From Vallitalea longa (GTDB taxonomy: Bacteria > Bacillota > Clostridia > Lachnospirales > Vallitaleaceae): 64,000 bases of DNA. Positions 8,583 to 16,436 of this stretch are shown one piece after another. Where the stretch lies: assembly GCF_027923465.1 (NCBI RefSeq), contig NZ_BRLB01000021.1, forward strand, positions 31,447-95,446, given 5' to 3'. How positions within the stretch are numbered: position 1 is the first letter of the stretch; every line of letters starts with the position of its first letter. The notes beneath the pieces were generated by a model. It was not told the origin of the DNA. It did no database searches and saw nothing but the letters and a program-made list of their open reading frames with translations. The translations under genes and the position numbers were made by a program.

Positions 8583-9395
8583 TTGAACATTTATGTTTTT
8601 AAGGCGAACGTATACAAATATTTTATAACTTTGTATCGAGCCTATCCAAGAAGTTTTTTTATATCCAGTATACTATCTATAACCTATACCCTTCTTTATT
8701 CTTTTATTCTGTACGAATATGTTTTTGATGGTCAGGTTGACAGTGCTTTTGTAAGTCAAGTAGGAACCAGCAATTATATGGGTTACATATTAGTAGGGGC
8801 TATGGTATATTCTTTTACCGTAAGTACTTTACTTAATGTCAGCAGAAGTCTTATTACTGAAAAAAGATTAGGGACATTGGAAAGTGTAATGCTGGCACCA
8901 TATAATAGAGGCTTATACTTCTTAGCTTATATGGTAGCCCAGACAATCCATACCTTTGGAGAATTGGTTTTCGCTATACCTATTCTATTATTATTCAGAG
9001 TAAGATTCGCTTATTTTGATTTCCTATCATTCTTAGTGGTTCTAATAATATCACTATTTGCTTTTTTGGGACTTTCATTACTATTAGCTAATCTGATGTT
9101 GTATACGAGAGATACATATATATCACAGAATACTTTATTTACAGTGATGTTTTTAATATGTGGGATTAATTTTCCTATAACGTATTTACCTGATTTTGTG
9201 TCTAAGATATCTTATTTCATACCAGTTACTCATTCTATAGAGCTATTTAGAGGGATATTATTAAGAGGGGAGACTGTAGGAACTCAGATAAATTCAGTTG
9301 TTGCATTAATATTACAAGGTTTTGTATATACGGTAATAGGTTTTTTAACACTAAAAAAAGTGGAAAAGATTGCACTTGAAAAAGTTGATGGATGA
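8583..9395 (+). CDS. ABC-2 type transporter permease (first of two)
   Basis: 270-residue integral membrane protein with about six hydrophobic segments, of the ABC-2/DrrB-NodJ class. A conserved ABC-2 stretch (ITEKRLGTLESVMLAP) lies after the second membrane segment and contacts the ATPase. The longer frame could begin at an ATG at 8541, but AAAGGAAG at about 8567-8574 is properly spaced only from the TTG at 8583, giving the start MNIYVFK. It works with the ATPase and second permease downstream as an exporter. The substrate (polysaccharide, lipid or secondary metabolite) cannot be told from sequence. Confidence 0.82.
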   Translation: MNIYVFKANVYKYFITLYRAYPRSFFISSILSITYTLLYSFILYEYVFDGQVDSAFVSQVGTSNYMGYILVGAMVYSFTVSTLLNVSRSLITEKRLGTLESVMLAPYNRGLYFLAYMVAQTIHTFGELVFAIPILLLFRVRFAYFDFLSFLVVLIISLFAFLGLSLLLANLMLYTRDTYISQNTLFTVMFLICGINFPITYLPDFVSKISYFIPVTHSIELFRGILLRGETVGTQINSVVALILQGFVYTVIGFLTLKKVEKIALEKVDG

Positions 9396-9410
9396 AAGGA
9401 TTGATTATAT

Positions 9411-10202
9411 ATGATAAAAGTTAGGGATTTGACTAAAGTATATGTTGTAAAAGAAAAGAAAGGTTTTTTGAAGAAGAGTAAAAAACACTTAGCAGCAGTT
9501 GATAAACTTAGTTTCAATATAAAAAAAGGTGAGATTACTGGATTGTTAGGTATTAATGGTGCTGGTAAAACAACTACAGTTAAGATGCTTTCAACTCTCC
9601 TTGAACCTACAGAAGGTGATATATCATACGATGGTAAGTATCTTAAGAAGAATGAAAAATTGATTAAGAGAAAAGTCAATATGATAGCTGGTGGAGAGAG
9701 AATGATATATTGGAGGTTGACTGCTAAAGAAAACCTTAGATATTTTGGGAGTATGTATGGTTTGCATGGTAAAGAGTTGCAAGAGAGAATGGAGTATTTA
9801 TTAGAGCTAGTGGGGCTACAGGATAAAGCGGATATTCCTGTAGAGAAATTTTCTAAGGGTATGAAGCAGAGATTGCAGATTGCAAGAGGTCTGATTAATG
9901 ATCCTGATTATATTTTCTTGGATGAACCTACTCTTGGACTTGATGTTCAGATAGCTAAAGAAATGAGAGAGTTTTTTGTTAGATTAGTGAAAGAGGATAA
10001 TAAAGGTATTCTATTGACGACTCATTATATGAAGGAAGTCGAAGAGCTATGCAGATATATCTATATTTTGAATGAGGGAAAGTTATTGAGAGAAGGGACT
10101 GTTAAAGATATAACTAAATTGTCTACAGCGAAAGATAGTAAATTAGAGAATGTTCTATTGAAGATGGCACAAGATGTAAATAAACAAAGGGACGTGATAT
10201 AA
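9411..10202 (+). CDS. ABC-2 type transporter ATP-binding protein
   Basis: 263-residue ATPase energising the two neighbouring permeases. Walker A is GINGAGKTTT, the signature is FSKGMKQRLQIARGL (FSKGM in place of LSGGQ, common in DrrA-like exporters), Walker B is YIFLDEPTLGLD, and the switch His lies in LLTTHYMKE. All catalytic residues are present. Its stop codon is immediately followed by the ATG of the next permease, so the genes are translationally coupled. Confidence 0.9.
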   Translation: MIKVRDLTKVYVVKEKKGFLKKSKKHLAAVDKLSFNIKKGEITGLLGINGAGKTTTVKMLSTLLEPTEGDISYDGKYLKKNEKLIKRKVNMIAGGERMIYWRLTAKENLRYFGSMYGLHGKELQERMEYLLELVGLQDKADIPVEKFSKGMKQRLQIARGLINDPDYIFLDEPTLGLDVQIAKEMREFFVRLVKEDNKGILLTTHYMKEVEELCRYIYILNEGKLLREGTVKDITKLSTAKDSKLENVLLKMAQDVNKQRDVI

Positions 10203-11018
10203 ATGAATTTCATTAGATTGGTATTGGCTAATGTCAGAGCACAATATAAAAATTATTTTTTTAGTAAGAGGATTTATCTATCTCTATTCATATGGCCTGT
10301 TATTGAATTCATAAATATCTATTATACATATAAACCTTTCAATAATGATATTCTGTTAAATAAGATAGGTTTGAAGCATGATGAAGAAATATATCTATAT
10401 CTATTGATTGGATTTGTTGCTATGAGATTTTTCTATACACTCATACAATCTGCATGGCAATCAAGTTATCTATTAAGATATTCTGGGGCATTAGAATTGA
10501 TATATATGTCTCCATCCAGTAGAATGGCTATGCTCATAGGTAATAGTATAGCTTCATTATTTGGAAGTGTTTGGATGTTCATAATATTTGCATCTGGTAT
10601 GATTGTGATTTTCAAAGATTTTCTACAGATTAATATTCTATCAGCTCTAGTCAGTATATTGTTATTATGTGTTTTGGCTGTTATCTGGGGCGTATTCTTG
10701 AATAGTTTGTTTTTATTATCACGAGATAGTGGATTTTTATATACAATATTTCAAGGACCCATTGATATGTTTACAGGTGCTAAAATGCCATTTAGTTATA
10801 TGCCATTATGGGCTAAGATCATTGGATATATATTTCCTCTTACATATATAATAATAGTTCTTAGAAAAGCATTAATGTATGATGCAGGATTTGTTGAGCT
10901 GTTACCAGATTTTATAATATGTTCTCTCATAGGAACGTTTTTATTAATAATCTCACATTTGATGATGAAAATCGGTGAGAGAAATGCAATGGAAAACGGC
11001 ACAGCAACATTATTTTAA
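10203..11018 (+). CDS. ABC-2 type transporter permease (second of two)
   Basis: 271-residue membrane protein with about six hydrophobic segments, only weakly similar in text to the first permease. The ABC-2 features are the N-terminal amphipathic stretch and the YSGALELIYMSPSSR coupling region. The presence of two different permeases suggests a heterodimeric membrane channel. The spacing to the ATPase gene is zero bases. No obvious terminator follows, although the next gene has its own perfect promoter. Confidence 0.82.
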   Translation: MNFIRLVLANVRAQYKNYFFSKRIYLSLFIWPVIEFINIYYTYKPFNNDILLNKIGLKHDEEIYLYLLIGFVAMRFFYTLIQSAWQSSYLLRYSGALELIYMSPSSRMAMLIGNSIASLFGSVWMFIIFASGMIVIFKDFLQINILSALVSILLLCVLAVIWGVFLNSLFLLSRDSGFLYTIFQGPIDMFTGAKMPFSYMPLWAKIIGYIFPLTYIIIVLRKALMYDAGFVELLPDFIICSLIGTFLLIISHLMMKIGERNAMENGTATLF

Positions 11019-11087
11019 TATGTGTTGCATATATCTGAATAGTGCAATGTAGTTTATTGAAAAACAATAAATAATTATTAATAAACA

Positions 11088-11116
11088 TTGACATTTTACT
11101 TGTATAACAATATAAT
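11088..11116 (+). promoter_or_regulatory. Consensus SigA promoter before the flavoprotein gene
   Basis: TTGACA (11088-11093), exactly 17 bp, TATAAT (11111-11116). It is a perfect match at both boxes and means that the longer reading frame beginning at 11088 cannot be the true protein start. Confidence 0.9.
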
Positions 11117-11165
11117 AAATGTAAATCTTGAAGTTATTATTAATATGAGTAAAGGAGTCAATAGC

Positions 11166-12236
11166 ATGTATGATGTAGTTGTAATAGGTGCAGGACCAGC
11201 AGGTTCAACTTTAGCTAGAATGCTTAATAAAGGGTTTAAGGTTCTGATACTTGATAAAAGGAATCTTAATGATAATAGTGATTACATGAGAGAAAAATGC
11301 TGTGGAGGTCTTATTGCTCCAGATGCACAGAAAATGTTAGCTCATCTAGGTATAGGTATTCCAGAAGAAGTCTTGACAGGACCTCAGATGTTCAGCGTTA
11401 AGTCTATAGATTTTGATAATAGATTGGTAAGACATTATCAGAGACATTATATAAATGTGGATAGAGAGAAGTTTGACAGATGGCTTGTATCTCTTATACC
11501 TCATTCTGTTGATATAAAGTTTAATTGTATATTCAAATCTTTTAAAAAACAAGATGGTTATATCGAAGTTAAATATAGAGATGATGATAGAGAACATATT
11601 GTAAAGACTAAGATATTAGTGGGAGCGGATGGTGCTATATCAAGAGTAAGGAAACAGGCTTTTACTCATGGTGCTATACCTGATACATATGTTTCTATCC
11701 AAAGATGGTATAAAACTAATAATGAAATGCCATATTATACATCTATATTTGACAGAGATATAACTGATTTTTATTCATGGATAATACAGAAAGGCAAATA
11801 TTTGTTAATAGGTTCTGCTATACCTGATGATAATGAAGCTAATAAGAAATTTGATTTGATGATAGATAGGCTTAGAGATTATGGATTTGATATAGGTGAA
11901 GAGTGTAAGAGAACAGGAACTATGATTATGAGAACTAGGAGACTCAAGCAGATTAAAACAACTAATGCTAATATTGCTTTAATAGGTGAAGCAGCAGGAT
12001 TCATAAGTCCTAGTTCTGCTGAAGGGATAAGTTATGCACTTAAGAGCGGAGCGATGTTAGCACATAGTATTAATAAATGTAATGTTGATTTTGCCAGAGA
12101 TTATAATATTAGAATTAAAAGTATCAAATCAAATATTATTATCAAGAACATAAAAGCTTCAATAATGTATAATAGATTTCTCAGAAAAATTATTATGATT
12201 TCAAAAGTATTAAGTATGAATGTGGAAGATGTATGA
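11166..12236 (+). CDS. FAD-dependent oxidoreductase, geranylgeranyl-reductase-like
   Basis: 356-residue flavoprotein of the geranylgeranyl reductase/PHBH-type monooxygenase superfamily, which typically reduces polyprenyl chains or hydroxylates aromatics. The dinucleotide-binding motif VVIGAGPAGS starts at residue 5. A Cys-rich CCGGLIAP follows near 43, LVGADGAISRVRK sits mid-protein, and the second FAD motif is ALIGEAAGFISPSSAEGISYAL. AAAGGAG at 11152-11158 supports the ATG at 11166 rather than those at 11088 or 11145. It may act on a lipid or product handled by the upstream exporter (inference). The substrate is unknown. Confidence 0.8.
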   Translation: MYDVVVIGAGPAGSTLARMLNKGFKVLILDKRNLNDNSDYMREKCCGGLIAPDAQKMLAHLGIGIPEEVLTGPQMFSVKSIDFDNRLVRHYQRHYINVDREKFDRWLVSLIPHSVDIKFNCIFKSFKKQDGYIEVKYRDDDREHIVKTKILVGADGAISRVRKQAFTHGAIPDTYVSIQRWYKTNNEMPYYTSIFDRDITDFYSWIIQKGKYLLIGSAIPDDNEANKKFDLMIDRLRDYGFDIGEECKRTGTMIMRTRRLKQIKTTNANIALIGEAAGFISPSSAEGISYALKSGAMLAHSINKCNVDFARDYNIRIKSIKSNIIIKNIKASIMYNRFLRKIIMISKVLSMNVEDV

Positions 12237-12241
12237 CTCAA

Positions 12242-12270
12242 TTGACAAAAAGATGTACTTTAAATATAAT
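12242..12270 (+). promoter_or_regulatory. Consensus SigA promoter before the GNAT gene
   Basis: TTGACA (12242-12247), 17-bp spacer, TATAAT (12265-12270): a perfect consensus promoter about 100 bp before the acetyltransferase start. Confidence 0.88.
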
Positions 12271-12290
12271 TATTATATGTGATTTAAACG

Positions 12291-12321
12291 ACTTATTATA
12301 TTGAATCTGGTAATAATAAGT
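12291..12321 (+). repeat. Inverted repeat in the GNAT leader
   Basis: ACTTATTAT (12291-12299) is perfectly complementary to ATAATAAGT (12313-12321) with a 13-nt loop. It lies about 14 nt after the expected transcription start. No U-run follows. It could be an operator or an RNA hairpin. Confidence 0.45.
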
Positions 12322-12377
12322 ATTATAATAAAAGCTTAGTTACATTATAAAATTTATATAATAGATTAGGGGTATTA

Positions 12378-12923
12378 ATGATGAATGGAGAAGGTCTGAT
12401 TATACGTGAATTAGAGTTAAATGATATTAAAGAAAATTTACTAGACAACTACAGTAGATACCAAGAAATAAATAAAGCATGGTGTATAGAGAATAATAAG
12501 AAGATCATAAAAGACATGAATATGATTGAAGATTGGAATTATGATGCAATACAAAAAGTGATTAAAGAGTTAAAGGATAATATCATGAATCACGGTAAAG
12601 TATTTGCAGCTTATATAGAAAATAAGTTGATAGGATTCGCATCATTAAGTGGTGTATTGTATGGAGAAAATAATCAATATCTGAAATTATCCAAAATACA
12701 AGTTTCCAACGATTGTAGAGGCAAAGGTATAGGTAAAAAATTATTTGATTGTTGTATAGATGAAGCAAAAAGACATGGAGCAAAGAAAATCTATATTTCA
12801 GGTAATCCTGCTGTAGAAACTCAAGGATTCTACAAGTCAATAGGATGTGTTGATGCAACATGGATAGATAGACGACAGGTAGAATTAGAACCTTATGATT
12901 GTCAGTTAGAATATGTCCTATAA
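12378..12923 (+). CDS. GNAT family N-acetyltransferase
   Basis: 181-residue acetyltransferase fold protein. The acetyl-CoA-binding motif is visible as CRGKGIGKKLFDCC (motif A, about residues 114-127). IKVQVS-type strand residues precede it and KIYISGNPAVETQGFYKSIG (motif B) follows. The acceptor is unknown. The start at 12378 is the first of two adjacent ATG codons behind AGGGGT. It is followed after only 19 bp by the metallo-hydrolase gene and is likely cotranscribed with it from the promoter at 12242. Confidence 0.8.
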   Translation: MMNGEGLIIRELELNDIKENLLDNYSRYQEINKAWCIENNKKIIKDMNMIEDWNYDAIQKVIKELKDNIMNHGKVFAAYIENKLIGFASLSGVLYGENNQYLKLSKIQVSNDCRGKGIGKKLFDCCIDEAKRHGAKKIYISGNPAVETQGFYKSIGCVDATWIDRRQVELEPYDCQLEYVL

Positions 12924-12942
12924 TAATTGAATGGAGGGTAAA

Positions 12943-13689
12943 ATGGTACATACTAAAGTTGGTAATAGAGGAATACTCTTTACTTTTGATGAATTGAACA
13001 AGCCGCCATATGATTGTGTAACCAATGTATATGTTATAATAGGAGTGGATAATTATTTCATCTGCGATACTTATCTAGGCAAGTATTATATGAGAAAAAT
13101 CAAGAAATTCCTTGAAGATAATTATGGTAGTAAGGATTGTATTGTCTTTAATTCTCATAGTCACTGGGATCACATATGGGGAAATAGTGAATTCAGCAAT
13201 GACATGATAATAGCACATGAGAAATGCAGAGATTACATTAGTATAAATGGCAAGCAGGAATTAGAGGAAAACATAAGTTTCACTAAGGAGAATATTGAAA
13301 TAGTACTTCCTAACATAACATTTTCATCTAGCATAACATTTCATGAAGAAGGATTGAAATTCTTTCATAGCCCTGGACATAGTGAGGATTCCAGTTCATG
13401 TTATGATATGATAGATAATACATTATTTGTAGGAGATAATGTAGATGATCCAATACCATCTAGCATGGATAGTAATGATCTAGATAAATACTTGGATACT
13501 CTTAATCATTATCTGACCTACCAAGCACATAGAGTTGTTCAGAGTCATGGGAAAGTGATTGACGAGAACGTTATAAGAAGTAATATTGATTATATAAATA
13601 AACTCAAGAATAATGAATTTATGGAATTTCAATCAGAGGAAGTGATTAAGAAACATAAAGATAATCTTAAGTTCTTAAACATTGACTAA
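12943..13689 (+). CDS. MBL-fold metallo-hydrolase
   Basis: 248-residue metallo-beta-lactamase-fold hydrolase. The metal motif is HSHWDH (HxHxDH) at about residues 69-74, with HSPGHSEDS and LFVGDNVDD supplying later metal ligands, and QSHGK near the end. An ATG at 12931 overlaps the GGAGGG ribosome site, so the ATG at 12943 is chosen. Family members include glyoxalase II, lactonases and beta-lactamase-like enzymes. The substrate cannot be assigned. Confidence 0.8.
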   Translation: MVHTKVGNRGILFTFDELNKPPYDCVTNVYVIIGVDNYFICDTYLGKYYMRKIKKFLEDNYGSKDCIVFNSHSHWDHIWGNSEFSNDMIIAHEKCRDYISINGKQELEENISFTKENIEIVLPNITFSSSITFHEEGLKFFHSPGHSEDSSSCYDMIDNTLFVGDNVDDPIPSSMDSNDLDKYLDTLNHYLTYQAHRVVQSHGKVIDENVIRSNIDYINKLKNNEFMEFQSEEVIKKHKDNLKFLNID

Positions 13690-13751
13690 TATATCAGTCA
13701 TGAATAAGTAATAAGTGATAGTAGAAATATAATGATAGGATAGGTGAGAAT

Positions 13752-14801
13752 ATGAAAGGATCAAGAAGAATAATTTTATTACTAGGAATTATATTAACAG
13801 TGACATTTAGAATCAACAGTATAACTGTTAGTTGTGAAGAGAGTGAGATTGATAAATACTCTAGCTATAGATTGCTTTCAATAACAGCAAAACAGTTTTG
13901 TAATGGTACTGTCTTGGATAATGATGGGAAAGTCTGGTATGTACGTGGAGGAGGAATGGCAGTAGGATATTGTTTAGAGGGTCCTGATGAAATCCCTGGA
14001 ATGGTTAATGCAGTATTGATTGGTGATAAAATAAGTTTATTAAGTAATGGAACTATATGGAGCTGGAACGTATATCCAATGGTCGAACATCAGTTAGGAG
14101 TGTTGCCTGATAATCTAGCAGTATCAGATATCGTTAAAATTTTTAATTATGATGATTATATATTCATTCTAGATAATAAAGGAGTATTATATTATATATA
14201 TAGTTATGATAAGAAAATAGAAATGGGTTGTAACAGTTTTGGAATAACTAAGTTGCTAGAAAATGTAAAAGATATAGGTTATGGTTACATGTTGGACAAT
14301 AATGGTAAAGTTTATTGGTTTGATATTACAAATGAAAATAATAAGGAAACTATTAAGCTTAATTTTGTTATGGATAATGTAAAACAATTGGTCTCAGGAG
14401 AGTATTACTCCTCATTATGTCTTAATAACAGCGGTGAGGTTTTTGGTTTAAATAATATAAAAGATATTAAAAAGGATAATTTAAGTTTACCAGTTAAGCT
14501 TACTTATATACCATTAATGAGAATGCTTTTTGATACTTGTAATCCATCTATTATTTTTGATTCAGTAGGAGAAGATATGGATGGAAATCTTGTTGGATTA
14601 AGATTTGGTAGTTATCCTATAGAAACTGAAAATCGTATAGAATATAAAAAACTAATTATTTATGATTATAGAGATATATTTATCCTAAATAGTAGACATG
14701 TTATTATAGTAAGAAATGATAATACTGTAAAAGATTGGTTTGCATGTTTTCCTAATGAATTTGATTTCATAAGCCCTGAAAATTTAGATAAACAGAAATA
14801 A
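13752..14801 (+). CDS. Secreted protein with RCC1-like repeat motifs, unknown function
   Basis: 349 residues with an N-terminal hydrophobic signal (~7-25). A short motif recurs: LDNDGKVWYV, LDNKGVLYYI, LDNNGKVYWF and LNNSGEVFGL, spaced roughly 50-70 residues apart. This resembles the blade motif of bacterial RCC1/BNR-type beta-propellers, so a secreted propeller is inferred. It is probably a surface or binding protein; no catalytic motif is seen. An AGGTGAG ribosome site precedes the ATG. Confidence 0.6.
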   Translation: MKGSRRIILLLGIILTVTFRINSITVSCEESEIDKYSSYRLLSITAKQFCNGTVLDNDGKVWYVRGGGMAVGYCLEGPDEIPGMVNAVLIGDKISLLSNGTIWSWNVYPMVEHQLGVLPDNLAVSDIVKIFNYDDYIFILDNKGVLYYIYSYDKKIEMGCNSFGITKLLENVKDIGYGYMLDNNGKVYWFDITNENNKETIKLNFVMDNVKQLVSGEYYSSLCLNNSGEVFGLNNIKDIKKDNLSLPVKLTYIPLMRMLFDTCNPSIIFDSVGEDMDGNLVGLRFGSYPIETENRIEYKKLIIYDYRDIFILNSRHVIIVRNDNTVKDWFACFPNEFDFISPENLDKQK

Positions 14802-14841
14802 ATTATAAAAATAGTACTATAGACAAAGTGGGAGTGTGATT

Positions 14842-15441
14842 ATGGAGAGCATAAAAGAGTTGATAACTGAGAGTTATAATAGAAATGCTTCATTAAGAAG
14901 TGACATAATTCCTGAATGGAAAGCAAAAGAAGTAGATAGATTTTTATCATATTGTAATAAAAACCATAATAAATTATTGGATCTGGGAGCTGGAGCAGGA
15001 ACTTTTGCTAAGTATTATACTGACAAGGGATTAGATGTTTTATGTATTGACATATCTAAGAGTATGATTGAACTATGCAGGTCAAAGAATCTCAATGCAG
15101 AAGTAATGGATTTCTATAATCTGGACATAGAAGATAATCAATTTGACTATGTATGGTCAATGAATACATTATTGCATGTTCCCAAAAAAGATATTCGTAT
15201 AGTTCTTAAGGAAGTTAAAAGGATTCTTAATGATGGTGGTATCTTTTATCTAGGTATGTATGGAGGTAAATGTGAGGAAGGTATATATGAACAAGATATA
15301 TATGAACCTAAGCGATTTTTTGCTTCCTATACGAAAGATGAGTTGTTAGATATAGTTGGTTATTATTTTAAGGTTGAAGAATATAATGAAGTACTACGTA
15401 AAGGAGATAGAGATTTCCTATCTTGTATCTTAAGAAAATAA
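14842..15441 (+). CDS. Class I SAM-dependent methyltransferase
   Basis: 199-residue small-molecule-type methyltransferase. Motif I is LLDLGAGAGTFAKYY, motif II is LCIDISKSMIELCR, and motif IV/post I is FDYVWSMNTLLHVPKKD, with RILNDGGIFYLGMYGG after it. The substrate is unknown. An in-frame GTG at 14836 lies inside the GTGGGAGTG ribosome site, so the ATG at 14842 is preferred. A bidirectional terminator closes the gene. Confidence 0.85.
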   Translation: MESIKELITESYNRNASLRSDIIPEWKAKEVDRFLSYCNKNHNKLLDLGAGAGTFAKYYTDKGLDVLCIDISKSMIELCRSKNLNAEVMDFYNLDIEDNQFDYVWSMNTLLHVPKKDIRIVLKEVKRILNDGGIFYLGMYGGKCEEGIYEQDIYEPKRFFASYTKDELLDIVGYYFKVEEYNEVLRKGDRDFLSCILRK

Positions 15442-15457
15442 AATCAGAATCATAAAT

Positions 15458-15493
15458 AAAAAATCATTACTCAGTGAGTAACGATTTTTTTTT
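15458..15493. terminator. Bidirectional Rho-independent terminator
   Basis: AAAATCATTACTCA (15460-15473) pairs with TGAGTAACGATTTT (15475-15488) and is flanked by A-run and T-run on either side. It serves the converging methyltransferase (+) and Crp/Fnr-like regulator (-) genes. Confidence 0.85.
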
Positions 15494-15498
15494 GACTA

Positions 15499-16272
15499 TT
15501 ATTCGGCATCAATTAAAGTAGTTAAGGTTTCAGGATATATTTGAATTGGATAATGTTTTGTCTCAAGGTCGTTCGTACAGTAATGTTCAAGCTTATCATA
15601 TTGCTTTTCTGTAATTGTTATCTTTCCGTTGATGACATCAAAATATTTTTGTTCACTTAAAATTTTGAGATGCCTATATAAACTGCGAAGATTGATATGT
15701 AGAAGATGGCTTATGGTTTTGCGGGTAGTAGTTATCTTATATGGAATATCAGTTTTATCACAGTTATTATAAATGTAAAGAAGTATGGTGTCATCAATAT
15801 TGTAAAGTGCACGAATTTCTGCCATATCCATATAATACTGTCCAACATTAGCAAAATAGCATGTACATATATTGGAAACTATAAGGCTATTTTTCATGGC
15901 ATGTTGAAATATTCGTACTGGTACTTCTAGATATACGGATTCTTTTGTGGTAATTATTGAGGCGGTGTATTTAGGAAGAGCGATAACTAGTTCCAGTAAT
16001 CCAAAAATATAGGGAGAAACCATAGTATCTGCAACAATACCATTACCAAAAGAAGAGTAGACCATACATTTACAGCTTCCAACCAATAAAATATAAATTG
16101 AATTCACATTAAAGCCTTTGGTTAATATGTATGTATTTGTTTTAACTTTTTTATATTTACATAGGGTTAAATCTTTAGTGGGCTTTATTCCCTCCAAATC
16201 AGCATTGGAAATGTCCTTCTTCAAAAATAGTTTTAGCACTTTGCACAGATATTCGTCATAAAGATTGTACAT
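15499..16272 (-). CDS. Crp/Fnr-family transcriptional regulator (YeiL-like)
   Basis: 257-residue predicted DNA-binding regulator. Residues ~30-140 form a cyclic-nucleotide-binding-type beta barrel (VNSIYILLVGSCKCM), a long dimer helix follows, and a C-terminal winged HTH carries TTRKTISHLLHINLRSLYRH. AAAGGAGG eight bases ahead supports the ATG at 16272 instead of the longer frame starting at 16311. It is divergent from the nucleoside salvage operon and is its probable regulator. From memory, E. coli yeiL sits beside nucleoside genes (rihB, nupX), which fits. The effector is unknown; several Cys residues are present but no classic Fnr iron-sulfur motif is seen at the N-terminus. Confidence 0.75.
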   Translation of the reverse strand: MYNLYDEYLCKVLKLFLKKDISNADLEGIKPTKDLTLCKYKKVKTNTYILTKGFNVNSIYILLVGSCKCMVYSSFGNGIVADTMVSPYIFGLLELVIALPKYTASIITTKESVYLEVPVRIFQHAMKNSLIVSNICTCYFANVGQYYMDMAEIRALYNIDDTILLYIYNNCDKTDIPYKITTTRKTISHLLHINLRSLYRHLKILSEQKYFDVINGKITITEKQYDKLEHYCTNDLETKHYPIQIYPETLTTLIDAE

Positions 16273-16298
16273 AATTATTTCCTCCTTTTTAAATAAGA

Positions 16299-16310
16299 TG
16301 ACACTTGTCA
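16299..16310. promoter_or_regulatory. Palindrome TGACA-CT-TGTCA, candidate Crp/Fnr-type operator
   Basis: A perfect 12-bp inverted repeat lies in the divergent region between the regulator and the fusion gene. It is just before the regulator's ribosome site on the minus strand, and its centre is about 19 bp upstream of a TATAAT (16324-16329) on the plus strand. It resembles a short Crp/Fnr-class half-site pair, but no second copy was found. Confidence 0.4.
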
Positions 16311-16436
16311 CTTGTATACTATGTATAATATGTTAATATAAATATAAAGAAAAAACAACCAAATTAACAAAACAATATTATAATTTTGCGTTTTTATTAA
16401 AATGTTCAATAAATAATTTTGAATTGGAGTGATGAA

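Noticed and set aside
11088..11165. N-terminal extension of the flavoprotein gene to an ATG-like start at 11088
   Set aside because: A perfect consensus promoter (11088-11116) occupies this stretch, so the region cannot be in the mRNA.
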